Positions 45,726 through 55,053 of a stretch of 64,000 bases of DNA are shown here, piece by piece. The notes beneath the pieces are model-generated. The model was given only the letters and a program-made list of their open reading frames with translations, had not been told where the DNA came from and did not search any database. A program made the position numbers and the translations under genes. The stretch comes from Pirellulaceae bacterium (GTDB taxonomy: Bacteria; Planctomycetota; Planctomycetia; Pirellulales; Pirellulaceae), in NCBI GenBank assembly GCA_029243025.1, contig JAQWSU010000027.1, forward strand, positions 1 through 64,000, written 5' to 3'. Position 1 is the stretch's first letter. Every line of letters starts with the position of its first letter.

Positions 45726-47018
45726 CTAGTCCAGCACTTTGGCGCCACTGATCAGCTTGATGAACTCGGCATTGTTTTTGAATTTGCCCAGTTGCCGTGT
45801 TAGTTGTTCCATCGCATCGACATGATGCATGGTGGTCAGTGTGCGTCGCAGCATGGTGACAGCATGCAATGTTTCTGGGTCGTGCAGCAGTTCCTCTCGG
45901 CGTGTACCCGACTGTGAAATATCGAGTGCAGGCCAGACGCGTCGATCGGCCAGTTTTCGATCCAGGACCAGTTCCATATTTCCAGTCCCTTTAAACTCCT
46001 GGAAAATCAGCTCATCCATCCGGCTTCCCGTATCGATGAGTGCGGTACCAACGATGGTCAGGGAGCCCCCTTCTTCGAACACACGCGCTGTGGCAAATAG
46101 CTTTTTCGGGATGTCCATCGCTTTAATGTCAACACCACCGGACATTGTCCGGCCGGTGTTTCCGACCCATTTGTTAAACGCTCGAGCTAAACGAGTAATA
46201 GAGTCCATCAGGAGGAACACATCCTGTCCCATTTCAGCAAGGCGTCGGCATCGCTCGATCACCAACTGCGAGATGCGGACATGGCTCTCAACATCCTGGT
46301 CCAAGCTGCTGGCAATTACCTCGCCATCAACGTTTCGCCGCATGTCGGTGACTTCTTCAGGACGCTCGTCGATGAGCAGAACCATCAGCTTGAGGTCCTT
46401 GTAGTTCTCCGAAATACCTCGAGCAATCTGCTGCATCAGCATCGTTTTGCCCGTACGGGGTGGAGCGACGATCAGGGCTCGCTGTCCCTTGCCGAGCGGC
46501 GTAATCAGGTCCATCACTCTGGTGCTGATAGGTTCCGGACCCGTTTCGAGCCTCAGCCAGCTTTCTGGGTTGATGGGTGTGAGTTCATCGAATGACTTCA
46601 CACTGCTGTATTCTGCGGGTGGCATCCCGTCGACGTCGGTGATTTCTCGCAAGCGAGGGCCCTGTTGCTTGCGGGCCCGTTGGACCATTCCCTTGACCAT
46701 CAGCCCTTCACGCAGGCCGTACTTGTCAATCATCGTGCCGGGAACGAATGGATCGGAGCGAACGCGGTCGTAATTGTTCGAAAAGCTGCGGAGAAATCCG
46801 TAGCCATTGGGGTGCAGTTCGAGCATCCCACAACCTTCTTGAAGCGAATCCGCTTCGCCACCCTCGACGGGTTCCATCTCTCCCGCCGGAGCCGGGCGAA
46901 CATTTTGATCATTGGGACGACGGCGTCTTCGTGGTCGGCCTTGGCCGCCACCGCCTCCTGCTCCACCACCACCGCGTTGGTTTGGTCGAGATCCTCTTGG
47001 CTTCCTTTTCTTCCCCAT
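45726..47018 (-). CDS. rho: Transcription termination factor Rho
   Basis: The 430-aa ATP-dependent RNA helicase has the RNA-binding OB fold (GMLELHPNGYGFLRS), Walker A APPRTGKTMLMQ, VLLIDERPEEVTDM (Walker B), the Q-loop region GRTMSGGVDIKAM and the C-terminal SGTRREELL. The first 45 residues are a Gly/Arg-rich tail (GGGGAGGGGGQGRPRRRRRP), an extension common in high-GC and planctomycete Rho proteins. ATG 47018 with GAGGAA before it. No attenuation leader was recognised in the following 0.8-kb region. Confidence 0.96.
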   Translation of the reverse strand: MGKKRKPRGSRPNQRGGGGAGGGGGQGRPRRRRRPNDQNVRPAPAGEMEPVEGGEADSLQEGCGMLELHPNGYGFLRSFSNNYDRVRSDPFVPGTMIDKYGLREGLMVKGMVQRARKQQGPRLREITDVDGMPPAEYSSVKSFDELTPINPESWLRLETGPEPISTRVMDLITPLGKGQRALIVAPPRTGKTMLMQQIARGISENYKDLKLMVLLIDERPEEVTDMRRNVDGEVIASSLDQDVESHVRISQLVIERCRRLAEMGQDVFLLMDSITRLARAFNKWVGNTGRTMSGGVDIKAMDIPKKLFATARVFEEGGSLTIVGTALIDTGSRMDELIFQEFKGTGNMELVLDRKLADRRVWPALDISQSGTRREELLHDPETLHAVTMLRRTLTTMHHVDAMEQLTRQLGKFKNNAEFIKLISGAKVLD

Positions 47019-47830
47019 TTCCTCACCTGGTCGACTTATAAGTGGTGTAGCAGTACTCAGAAACGCAAGGCGATTCTGGGCATCGATGATAGGCCAATCC
47101 GCAGGCCGCGAAGCGTCTTTGACGCCGTCGGCGAACCTACAAATGATGACCGAGTTTCAGAACGGTTTGGGTTTTAGAACTCTCTTGTATCCAGCACTCA
47201 CAGTAGAGAACAGTTACGAAACTGCCCTGATTGTTTGGGCCGACACAAAACCTTCCTAACTGAGGTTGTATCACCTCGATCCCCTCTGAGGGGTGCCATC
47301 CAAGGCAGTGTCAACTTAAGCTTGGTCTGCTCAGAACTTCCGCCGCCACTCGCTACAAGTCGCCGAGCGGCCAATGAAATTGTCGCTATATGAGATCGTC
47401 TTCGCCGACGACAATCAACTAGGCCCGAGCATCATAGGAAGCTCGAGAAACGCCGTATGCCCAAGGTAAAAAACCGCTCGCATTCAAGCTAAGAAGCGAA
47501 CTCCCGAGAGTCGGGCATGGCGCCTACATCTGAGGCAGATATTCTCTGACTAACGGCATGTTACTCATGCTGGCCGCTGTGTCAAGCTATCATTTCCACT
47601 TTGCGGAATTCTTCGTTGACTTGTGTCCGATTCTACGTCTGAAACTGGCTGTTTGGAGGATTTTAGCCGTTTTGAAGTGATAGGACTGCTGGCGTAATGA
47701 TCGTTTTTTTCGGTAATCTTGACCTAGACGCCATTTTTTATGTCTGTAGATTCTGTTTCGCGCCGATAGTTGCTCCGGAAGATCATTCGATCTAATTGAT
47801 TCGAAGAAATGGTGAGGAAGGTGAGCTGAG
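47019..47830. other. Long intergenic stretch with a run of hairpins
   Basis: 812 bp between divergent rho and the thioredoxin-like gene, without a supported CDS. At 47262-47570 seven inverted repeats follow each other: GAGGT/ACCTC, CCCCT/AGGGG (47281-47293), GCCACTCG/CGAGCGGC with one mismatch (47345-47371), ATTGTCG/CGACAAT (47379-47415), CGAGC/GCTCG (47426-47445), CCCGA/TCGGG (47503-47515) and GCATG/CATGC (47556-47570). This may be a structured RNA of about 300 nt or chance. I looked for tmRNA, RNase P and SRP RNA hallmarks and did not find them. Confidence 0.35.
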
Positions 47831-49057
47831 ATGCGGCGATTAACCCGATCTGTTGCTTTCTGTCTTGCAGCTGGAGTTTTAGCTGTTTCAACGGTTTCCG
47901 CTGTTGAGGTAATGTGGCGGACCGACTTGGACGCGGCGTTTCGCATGGCGAAGGCCGAGAATCGGCCGCTGCTGCTCCATTTTTGGTCTCCAGATTGCGT
48001 GCCCTGTATGCAGTTGGAAAACCGAGTTTTCAACCGTGATGACGTGGGGCGGACGTTGTCGAGTTTCTTCGTAGCCGTCAAAATAAACGCGAAAGATGAT
48101 CCGCAACTCGCGGCTCGCTATCGGATTCGCAGCGTTCCCCAAGATGTTATTTTGACGCCTGGTGATAAAGAGCTGCATCGAATGACGACACCGCAGGATG
48201 CAGACCAATATGTTGCTCAGCTCAGTGCCGTGGCGTTTCGGTCCGGCATGATGCCGCATCGCAAGCCTCGTCAGCAGCGGTTTGCCGATCTGAGTGAGAC
48301 GGGCTACCAGGCTTCTACCGGCTATCAATCTGCACTTGGGCCACCTCCGGGGGACCCTCCCATCGGGATGGACCGATCCGAGCCGATCGACCATGTGGGC
48401 CCCATTGGCGTCAATGATCCAGAATTAGGGAGTCGAACTGAGGATCCGCAGCCAGAGGCGCGGGAAGTGATCAATCGCTTTGCCAGTCGCACGACGGTTG
48501 ATCCAGTTCAGTCGGCGCCCTCTCGTGCGGGCTTTTCAGGAGAAGTACCCCAGTCGGATCCACGCGCTGGAACGGAATCGGAGTTGCCTCTGCAGATCGA
48601 CATGGCTGCCACACGTCGGTCGCCGAGAACAAGTCATGCTCAAGTCGCGATGTCTGCTGACCGAGCCGTATCACGTTCCGAAACGCCGCCTTTTGGTTTG
48701 GATGGCTATTGTCCGGTAACGTTGTTGAAACGTGACGTTTGGAAGAAGGGTGATCCGCGATTTGGTGTCATCCATCGTGGCCGGACTTACTTGTTCACCT
48801 CCGAAGTTGCCAAGAAGGAATTTATGGCCACACCGGACGACTTCAGTCCGGTACTTGCTGGCATTGATCCGGTGTTGTTGGCTGACGGCGGTGAAGCGGT
48901 CGAGGGTCGCCGAGCCCATGGAATTGTTTATCGAAAACGCGTCTTCCTATTCACGACGGAAGAGAATCTGCAACGGTTTTGGCAAGAGCCGGAAAGCTAT
49001 GCCGCTCCGATTCGCCAGGCGATGGAATCAGGCACCGTCAACCGTCTCTTCCGGTAG
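47831..49057 (+). CDS. Exported thioredoxin-fold and YHS-domain protein
   Basis: A signal peptide (RSVAFCLAAGVLAVSTVSA) precedes a thioredoxin-like domain (about 26-130) with the redox motif CVPC (56-59) and the cis-Pro stretch RIRSVPQDVIL. A disordered Pro/Ser linker (about 150-285) follows, then a YHS-type domain (LDGYCPVTLLKRDVWKKGDP, then YLFTSEVAKKEFMATPDDF). YHS domains are often tied to metal-handling proteins. It may be a periplasmic thiol oxidoreductase or metal chaperone. 408 aa. ATG after AGGAAGGTGAG. It overlaps the 3' end of the DUF971 gene tail to tail by 30 bp. Confidence 0.75.
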   Translation: MRRLTRSVAFCLAAGVLAVSTVSAVEVMWRTDLDAAFRMAKAENRPLLLHFWSPDCVPCMQLENRVFNRDDVGRTLSSFFVAVKINAKDDPQLAARYRIRSVPQDVILTPGDKELHRMTTPQDADQYVAQLSAVAFRSGMMPHRKPRQQRFADLSETGYQASTGYQSALGPPPGDPPIGMDRSEPIDHVGPIGVNDPELGSRTEDPQPEAREVINRFASRTTVDPVQSAPSRAGFSGEVPQSDPRAGTESELPLQIDMAATRRSPRTSHAQVAMSADRAVSRSETPPFGLDGYCPVTLLKRDVWKKGDPRFGVIHRGRTYLFTSEVAKKEFMATPDDFSPVLAGIDPVLLADGGEAVEGRRAHGIVYRKRVFLFTTEENLQRFWQEPESYAAPIRQAMESGTVNRLFR

Positions 49058-49375
49058 GTTGTCTCTGTTTCGGCATTGCGAGCAACCGCAGAGTTCACGT
49101 AGGCGGGGCCAAGTGTAGAGTCCCGTATCGTGGCCATCGGACCAGATGATTTTGAGTGCGTAATTGCCCACGAGCTTGGCGTCGTCAATGCGAATGGTCT
49201 CAGGGACGGAATCTGGATCGAGCAGCAACGCGCCTGTGATCTCATGCACACATTGGGCGCAGCGGCACTTTTCCCGTAAGTATTTGCAGGGATAACTCCA
49301 TTCATGCCCGTCTGGCCATGAAATCATTAGACAGCCGGCCTCGCGCGAGGCTTGGAGCTTAGTAGGTGGTTTCAT
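49028..49375 (-). CDS. DUF971 (GBBH-like) domain protein
   Basis: The 115-aa protein has a repeated pattern: [20 protein letters not shown] and later [19 protein letters not shown], with clustered Cys residues [10 protein letters not shown] and [11 protein letters not shown]. This is the DUF971 family, related to the N-terminal domain of gamma-butyrobetaine hydroxylase and also found with Mrp/ApbC-type proteins; it may bind zinc. Its ATG (49375) overlaps the glpK stop by 4 bp (ATGA), so it is translationally coupled to glpK, an unusual association. The gene's 3' end runs into the 3' end of the thioredoxin-like gene. Confidence 0.8.
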   Translation of the reverse strand: MKPPTKLQASREAGCLMISWPDGHEWSYPCKYLREKCRCAQCVHEITGALLLDPDSVPETIRIDDAKLVGNYALKIIWSDGHDTGLYTWPRLRELCGCSQCRNRDNLPEETVDGA

Positions 49376-50865
49376 TTTTCGTGTGGTTGCCAGCCCATGG
49401 AACGCTTGACCGCTTCTTGCCAACGATGATAACGCGTCTCCCGTTCGTCACTCGCCATCTGAGGGGTGAATTCTTGGTCGAGTTGCCAGTGCTGCTCAAC
49501 GACGTCTATCCCTTCCCAGTAGTCGATCGCGATCCCTGCGAGATAGGCCGCGCCCAGGGCTGTCGTTTCGGGAAGTGTGGGGCGCTGCACTGTCACACCC
49601 AGAATATCCGACTGGAATTGGAGCAAGCGATTGTTGACACTCGCTCCGCCATCCACTTTGAGCATATCCAGCTTGACACCCGCAGCCGTCTCCATGGCTT
49701 GTAGCACGTCACGCGATTGAAAAGCCATCGATTCCAGAGCGGCCAAACCTAAATGTCCTGCGGTGGTGCCTCGCGAGAGACCCACGATGGTGCCGCGGGC
49801 ATAAGGATCCCAATAGGGTGCGCCCAAACCGACAAAAGCCGGGACCAAGTAAACGCCTTCGGTATCCGATACGTTGGCAACGAGCTGTTCAATCTCCTCG
49901 GATGACTTGATCAATCCCAAGCCGTCTCGAAGCCATTGCACGACTGCTCCGCCAATGAACACGGAACCCTCCAGGCAGTAAGTGACTTTTCCGTCAATTG
50001 ACCAGCCGATGGTGGTGAGCAGGTTTGAGCCGGATTGGATAGGTTGATCTCCCGTGTTCATCAACAAAAAACAGCCGGTGCCATAAGTATTTTTTGCCAA
50101 TCCGGGATGGAAGCAAGCTTGACCGAATAAGGCCGCCTGCTGATCTCCCGCACAACCGGTGATCGGGATCGACTTGCCAAAGACTGTGGCTTCCCCCAAC
50201 TTACCGCTGGAAGGACCGACTTCCGGAAGCATCGCTCGGGGGATGCCAAGGATCTTTAATAGTTCATCATCCCAATCCAGTGTGTGGAGGTTGAACATCA
50301 GCGTTCGACTCGCGTTGCTCATGTCGGTAATATGGGTTTTGCCCTCGGTCAGTCGCCATATCAAGTAAGTATCGACCGTACCGAACAGGATTTCGCCACG
50401 AGCCGCCCGTTCTCGTAGGCCTTCGTGTTTGTCGAGCAGGTATTTGACTTTGGTACCAGAGAAATACGAGTCGAGCAGTAAGCCCGTTTTTTCACGAAAG
50501 GTGTCCTCGTAGCCTTCCCGGCGAAGCTGGTCGCAAATTCCGGCGCTGATGCGACTTTGCCAAACAATCGCATTGTCGACCGGCTCTCCGGTCTGGCGGT
50601 CCCAGAGAATCGTTGTTTCTCGCTGATTTGTGATCCCGATCGCGGCAATCGATTCCGCTGTTTGACCTGCTTTTTCGATTGCTTTTACCGCGACTTCGTA
50701 TTGTGTCTCCCAGATATCTATTGGATTGTGTTCCACCATTCCAGGCGACGGGAGAATCTGTTTGAACTCGCGCTGCGCCACCCCGATGTTCTGTCCCTGA
50801 TGGTCGAACACCATCGCGCGACTCGAAGTGGTCCCTTGATCAAAAGCCAATACATACTTAGTCAT
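49372..50865 (-). CDS. glpK: Glycerol kinase
   Basis: GlpK phosphorylates glycerol to glycerol-3-phosphate with ATP. The 497-aa FGGY kinase has [55 protein letters not shown], and [17 protein letters not shown] with the C-terminal [11 protein letters not shown]. Full length. ATG 50865 is conserved; an in-frame ATG at 50874 is less likely. No glpF or glpD is adjacent. It is followed by the 4-bp overlapping DUF971 gene. Confidence 0.96.
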   Translation of the reverse strand: MTKYVLAFDQGTTSSRAMVFDHQGQNIGVAQREFKQILPSPGMVEHNPIDIWETQYEVAVKAIEKAGQTAESIAAIGITNQRETTILWDRQTGEPVDNAIVWQSRISAGICDQLRREGYEDTFREKTGLLLDSYFSGTKVKYLLDKHEGLRERAARGEILFGTVDTYLIWRLTEGKTHITDMSNASRTLMFNLHTLDWDDELLKILGIPRAMLPEVGPSSGKLGEATVFGKSIPITGCAGDQQAALFGQACFHPGLAKNTYGTGCFLLMNTGDQPIQSGSNLLTTIGWSIDGKVTYCLEGSVFIGGAVVQWLRDGLGLIKSSEEIEQLVANVSDTEGVYLVPAFVGLGAPYWDPYARGTIVGLSRGTTAGHLGLAALESMAFQSRDVLQAMETAAGVKLDMLKVDGGASVNNRLLQFQSDILGVTVQRPTLPETTALGAAYLAGIAIDYWEGIDVVEQHWQLDQEFTPQMASDERETRYHRWQEAVKRSMGWQPHEK

Positions 50866-51083
50866 GAATCGCACCTAAGTGGGGTTTGAGTGGCAAAGGT
50901 ACAGGAGGTTGCAGCGGCTGAAAGCATCGGCACCACAGTGTATACGATTCCATTCGGTCGGTGCATGAACCTAGAGTGCGTTTTTTAGAAGTGACAGGCC
51001 GAGTACCCAGCAAGAGTGTCCGATCGGCCTGTCAAGGCGCGTCTCAGTTGATAAGAATCGATGTGGGAAGATTTTGCAATCGC

Positions 51084-51755
51084 TCAGTGATCAAGCCGTT
51101 CACTGATGATACGTTCCAGTCGTTTGATCTGGATTTGGGCGAATTCAAGATCGGGGGAAATTTCGACCGCACACTGAAAGTAAAGTAACGCCAGTGTGGG
51201 ATTGTCCAATTGGAGGTAACAATCGCCGATCGCCAACGCCGATGTGAAGTGAAAGGGATCACAATTGAGGGCTTGAGCGAAATCATCGATCGATTCGGAT
51301 ATGCTAGTCTCGGATCGTACTGCGATTCCACGTTGGTGCCAGGCTTCTGCAAAAGCTGGCTGTTCCGCAAGGATTTTATCGCACCCCTCGATTACCTCTT
51401 CGAATTCACCTGTCGTATTCTGTCTCGACAAGCATTGCAGCTTGTGGCAATGATGCGGAGGGCCAGAACGCGTCCAAAGCGAATGAATGCCGTCGGACGC
51501 GATCAGTCTCACCGCCCGGTCCGTATCTCGAAGACAAGGGCCGACAAATGGCAGAGAACTCTCACCGCCCAGAAATGTGACGGCGAGAACCGCGCTGCGA
51601 CGGGTCGCCGGATTGTGACTTTGTGTTAAGCGGTGTAGCGTGGCCAGTGTGTAATGCTCGGCCGTCGCCGCAATAAAATCGGCTGTGCGCCCTTCACGCA
51701 GAAATCGGTAATAGAATCGGCACAGCAGCGCGGTAGACTGGGGATGCTCGGACAC
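51084..51755 (-). CDS. TPR/HEAT-repeat protein
   Basis: 223 aa. The first half has a HEAT-like helical pair (NPATRRSAVLAVTFLGGESS, then RAVRLIASDGIHSLW) and the second half TPR units (ILAEQPAFAEAWHQRGIAVR, FHFTSALAIGDCYLQLDNPT). It has no signal peptide and is probably cytoplasmic. The mix of both repeat types suggests a scaffold. The start is GTG 51755; it is divergent from the STN gene, with 68 bp between the starts. Confidence 0.7.
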   Translation of the reverse strand: MSEHPQSTALLCRFYYRFLREGRTADFIAATAEHYTLATLHRLTQSHNPATRRSAVLAVTFLGGESSLPFVGPCLRDTDRAVRLIASDGIHSLWTRSGPPHHCHKLQCLSRQNTTGEFEEVIEGCDKILAEQPAFAEAWHQRGIAVRSETSISESIDDFAQALNCDPFHFTSALAIGDCYLQLDNPTLALLYFQCAVEISPDLEFAQIQIKRLERIISERLDH

Positions 51756-51823
51756 GTGGTGTGGCTCACTCAGGAAATGGTCTGATTGCCGGTGCAGTAC
51801 GCAAGAATGTGAGTTTAAATCCT

Positions 51824-53017
51824 ATGGGAAAACACAGCAACTCATTGGTTGCATCTTCGTCCAAAAACGCTCGTTGGTTTGTACCGATTATAGCGTTTAC
51901 GAACTGTTTGCCCCGGATATGTCAAGTTGCCCGAACGCTAGCAGCGTTGGCCGGGTGGTTGTTGCTTAACCAATCGACTGCAGTGTGGGCTCAAACAAAG
52001 ACTTCAGCGATCGCATTCGAAAAGCGTCTTGAGGCACCCGTTGAGGTAACTTGGGCGAATGCTCCGTTGCGTCGTTCGTTACTCCGATTGGCAGAGTCCC
52101 AGGCCATTACGATCTTCTTGGATCGGAGGCTCGATCCCAACCAGCCGTTGGATATTCGAATCCACGCTTCCTCTTTGAGATTGGGCCTCGAAGAATTGGC
52201 GAATCAATATGATTGGCAAGTGAGTGAGCTTGGCAAAGTGGTTTATCTGGGACCACGGCCTACCGCAGGAAAAATCTCGACTCTCGCTGAGATTAATCGC
52301 GGCCGTTTGAAGAAGCTTAAGCCGACCCAACGGCGAGGTTGGCAAATGGCTCGTTCCAGAAGTTGGTCTAAATTAACCGAGCCCAGGCGACTCCTGGAGC
52401 AATGGGTTTCCCGAGCCGGAGTTGAGCTGCTTGGTGTGAACAGAGTGCCACATGATCTATGGGATCAAGGAAGTTTGCCTGCCGCAACGCTCTTGGATCA
52501 AATCACGATTTTACTCGCCGGTTTTGATCTGTCCGTGAGTCTCAATCGTGATGGCTCGGGGCGCATCGTGAAGATTCCAAGTGAGGTAGCGGTCGAGCAC
52601 CCGTACCGTTTAACTCCATCGCAACGGAATCGTCTGCAGGAGTTGCAAGAACTGGTTGGTCTAGAATCATTGGAACTGAATGGGATGCAGTTGCTCGTGA
52701 ATGGAACCACGGAGGCCCACCGTAAAATAAAGCGATGGCTTTCCGGTCAGCGTTCCGCGACTGCAGATCAAGCACTTGTTCAGCGTCGCTATTCGCTAAC
52801 GGTCGAAAATCAACCACTCGAGGGTGTCCTGCGGTCGCTTTGCCAGCAACTGGGGTTCCGCCTGAATCTTGAGGGGATTCCCCAGGAAAAGCGTGGCCAA
52901 TTGATTAGCTTTCGCGTTCAAAATGCGACGGAGTCTGAGTTGCTCACGTCGACCGTTTCCCCAGCCGGACTCAGCTATCGGCGCGAGGGCGATCAGCTGC
53001 GCATTACACAACCGTAA
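51824..53017 (+). CDS. Exported protein with secretin/TonB short N-terminal (STN-like) domains
   Basis: ATG 51824 gives a 397-aa protein with a hydrophobic export segment (LAALAGWLLLNQSTAVWAQ). Two copies of a secretin/TonB-N-like fold are present: LRRSLLRLAESQAITIFLDR with LRLGLEELANQYDWQVSE, and near the end LEGVLRSLCQQLGFRLNLEG with ESELLTSTVSPAGLSYR. STN domains occur at the start of secretins and TonB receptors; this protein has no C-terminal pore domain, so it may bind a partner in the periplasm. A GTG at 51761 would add 21 residues and is less likely. Confidence 0.65.
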   Translation: MGKHSNSLVASSSKNARWFVPIIAFTNCLPRICQVARTLAALAGWLLLNQSTAVWAQTKTSAIAFEKRLEAPVEVTWANAPLRRSLLRLAESQAITIFLDRRLDPNQPLDIRIHASSLRLGLEELANQYDWQVSELGKVVYLGPRPTAGKISTLAEINRGRLKKLKPTQRRGWQMARSRSWSKLTEPRRLLEQWVSRAGVELLGVNRVPHDLWDQGSLPAATLLDQITILLAGFDLSVSLNRDGSGRIVKIPSEVAVEHPYRLTPSQRNRLQELQELVGLESLELNGMQLLVNGTTEAHRKIKRWLSGQRSATADQALVQRRYSLTVENQPLEGVLRSLCQQLGFRLNLEGIPQEKRGQLISFRVQNATESELLTSTVSPAGLSYRREGDQLRITQP

Positions 53018-53086
53018 CTTTCGCAGTGAACCGTGGGTCCAAAATGGCCACCGGCACTCTCGGCGTTGCGCCATTGGAGCTTGCTG

Positions 53087-53389
53087 TTAAGCCAGCGCTT
53101 TTTCAAGCGCTTCTTGGATTCCGGACGCAATTTTGCCTTTGAACATCATGGCGGCAAATGGCAATTCGCCTTTGAACAAGACTTTGTCTTCTTCGACTGT
53201 CATTGTTCCTTCGATTTTAATTCCAAAGGTGGAGAATGAAAAAGTGAGGACATTGTCGGCCCAACTGCCTTGCATGTCGCTGATTTGGTCTTTGTATTTG
53301 CGTTCCATCGTCTCCAGAAATGACGCCATTCGTTCTTGAGCAGCTGCCTGACCTAACGAATGGGGAACCTCTACGTTGAACGAAGGCAT
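53087..53389 (-). CDS. Polyhydroxyalkanoate-system family protein
   Basis: The 100-aa protein opens MPSFNVEVPHSLGQAAAQER and continues YKDQISDMQGSWADNVLTFS and IEGTMTVEEDKVLFKGELPF, the pattern of the PHA_gran_rgn family (putative PHA system protein). In other bacteria related genes accompany PHA genes, but no phaC or phaP lies nearby, so the role here is open. ATG 53389 follows AGAGGTC. It faces the STN gene. Confidence 0.82.
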   Translation of the reverse strand: MPSFNVEVPHSLGQAAAQERMASFLETMERKYKDQISDMQGSWADNVLTFSFSTFGIKIEGTMTVEEDKVLFKGELPFAAMMFKGKIASGIQEALEKALA

Positions 53390-53543
53390 GGATGACCTCT
53401 GTCGATTTTCTTTGAAAAATCCAATATTTTAGGTGCTCAGAAGAACCTGTTCCTGCTGAGGTTAGGTTTCAGAGTGTAACAAAAGCTTGGGTTGTCGTTT
53501 AGTCGAGCTTGAGCGGGTGGTTTTTGTCGGTAAAGGACATGAT

Positions 53544-54551
53544 ATGCGATTTCAGCGGGGTGGTTGGGTGGTCGGTAGCTTGGTGATGCTGGGCCTTTTG
53601 GCCGCCGTCTGGGCCTTTTGGCCTTATCGACTCCCACACCCGGACGTTTGTGATCAGGACCAACTCTATCGTTGGATGGCTTTGCGAGATTTGAGTGAGG
53701 AGCCACGGGATATCCAAATCTCGTTGGTTGGACGTTTTCAAGATTTGATGGAAGAGCAGCGATTGGGTGAGAGTGTTGAAATTGATCCTCGATACGAATC
53801 ACGTGTGACTGCGAATCGTAAGGTGTTGCAGGATCTCTGGTTTCAGGATGCGATCGAGCAATTCAATCTGTTGCCGGTGAATCAACGGGCTGAGTTTTTG
53901 GATCGTCAAATTGGGACGATTCAGGGCTGGCGAGCCATGTCTGGCAATTCGGATTGGCACGAGGGTTCCCATGCGATTGGAACGCAATTGAACGTTTGGC
54001 TCGTGTCGGAAGATGAAACGGCTCGCGTGGTTTCAACTTTAGCCGCTGGCTTTCTGCGCTGGCTTGCTACCCACGACTTGAGCGACGTGTCACTGCAGTC
54101 CCGCGAACAAGTGGTGGGCATGTTAGCTGATGCACTTGAAACAAGGGAATTGAATTCGGTTTCTGAATCGTTACCGGGGCAACTTTCCACGGTGCTACCA
54201 GAAGATACGGATTTATTGACAGCCAATGGCGAGCTCCTTCTTGAAGCTTGGTACTATCTTCAGGCACGGCGGCACTGGGCTTTGCCGGTCGATGCTCGTG
54301 CCGATTTCGTTGTTGAGCAGGTCAACCGAGTGAAAACGTCTCCCCTGATTCCCCTGCTCATGGCTTCAGACTCAACGGATTCTGTCACGAATCAGAATCC
54401 GTTATTTGCGGCGATGAAGATGTTGCAAACCGTCGATCGGTGGATCCAGCGAGCAGATGCTACGGATCACGAAATGTTGTCACAATTCAAGCTGGCTGTT
54501 CAGCAACAACTGCTCAAATCACGCTTCCCATGGATGAAACTCCAGCCCTGA
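53544..54551 (+). CDS. Hypothetical membrane-anchored protein
   Basis: ATG 53544 follows AAAGGAC. The 335-aa protein has one N-terminal membrane helix (WVVGSLVMLGLLAAVWAFWP) with the rest probably outside or in the periplasm, mostly helical and acidic: QLYRWMALRDLSEEPRDIQI, FLDRQIGTIQGWRAMSG and the C-terminal FKLAVQQQLLKSRFPWMKLQ. I do not recognise a family. An upstream frame to 53487 exists but has no good start. Confidence 0.65.
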   Translation: MRFQRGGWVVGSLVMLGLLAAVWAFWPYRLPHPDVCDQDQLYRWMALRDLSEEPRDIQISLVGRFQDLMEEQRLGESVEIDPRYESRVTANRKVLQDLWFQDAIEQFNLLPVNQRAEFLDRQIGTIQGWRAMSGNSDWHEGSHAIGTQLNVWLVSEDETARVVSTLAAGFLRWLATHDLSDVSLQSREQVVGMLADALETRELNSVSESLPGQLSTVLPEDTDLLTANGELLLEAWYYLQARRHWALPVDARADFVVEQVNRVKTSPLIPLLMASDSTDSVTNQNPLFAAMKMLQTVDRWIQRADATDHEMLSQFKLAVQQQLLKSRFPWMKLQP

Positions 54552-54582
54552 CCGATGTTTGATACATGGGAGTGTCCACGGT

Positions 54583-54831
54583 TTAGTCGTTTGCTGTCAA
54601 CAAACCGAGCACCCCTGCGCCTTCTTCGTGATGTTTTAGATTGTCTTCGTAAGTGTGTCGATCAGACGGGTGCCACAATGGCAATCCGTCCTGTATACGG
54701 CGCGCCAGAATTTCAAGTTTTTCATCACTTCCCGGCAACGCGTCAGTCGCTCGAAAGTCTCGTTCCGGCATCGTTTCGGGTTCGAAGGTCCAGTCACCAG
54801 ATTGAATTGCTTGGAGTACGGACTTTGGCAC
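54583..54831 (-). CDS. Small conserved hypothetical protein
   Basis: With GTG 54831, preceded by GGAGGA at 8 nt, the 82-aa protein reads SVLQAIQSGDWTFEPETMPE and then LEILARRIQDGLPLWHPSDR. The QDGLPLWHP segment recalls a small planctomycete/proteobacterial family without known function. It may also start at GTG 54846. It points toward the exported protein gene and ends 31 bp from it. Confidence 0.6.
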   Translation of the reverse strand: MPKSVLQAIQSGDWTFEPETMPERDFRATDALPGSDEKLEILARRIQDGLPLWHPSDRHTYEDNLKHHEEGAGVLGLLTAND

Positions 54832-55053
54832 TTCCTGCTCCTCCACGAAATGGCTGTATGCAACTCAGTCGCATGTCAATCAGAAGCCTCCGTGCGAACA
54901 ATTCCCCTCCTCGAATTTCACGCCACCAGTATTGGAGTCTGAGTAGCCGCTGTCAACATTTATCCGTAGCTTGAAAATATTTCCTGAATCTTCCGTGAAT
55001 TGGGTTGCAATCGTCTCAAGTTGTCCGTTTGAAATTCGAATCTTCTGGATTCG

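Noticed and set aside
47019-47830. tmRNA, RNase P RNA or SRP RNA in the gap after rho
   Set aside because: None of the conserved tmRNA ends, RNase P core sequences or SRP tetraloop motif could be found on either strand.
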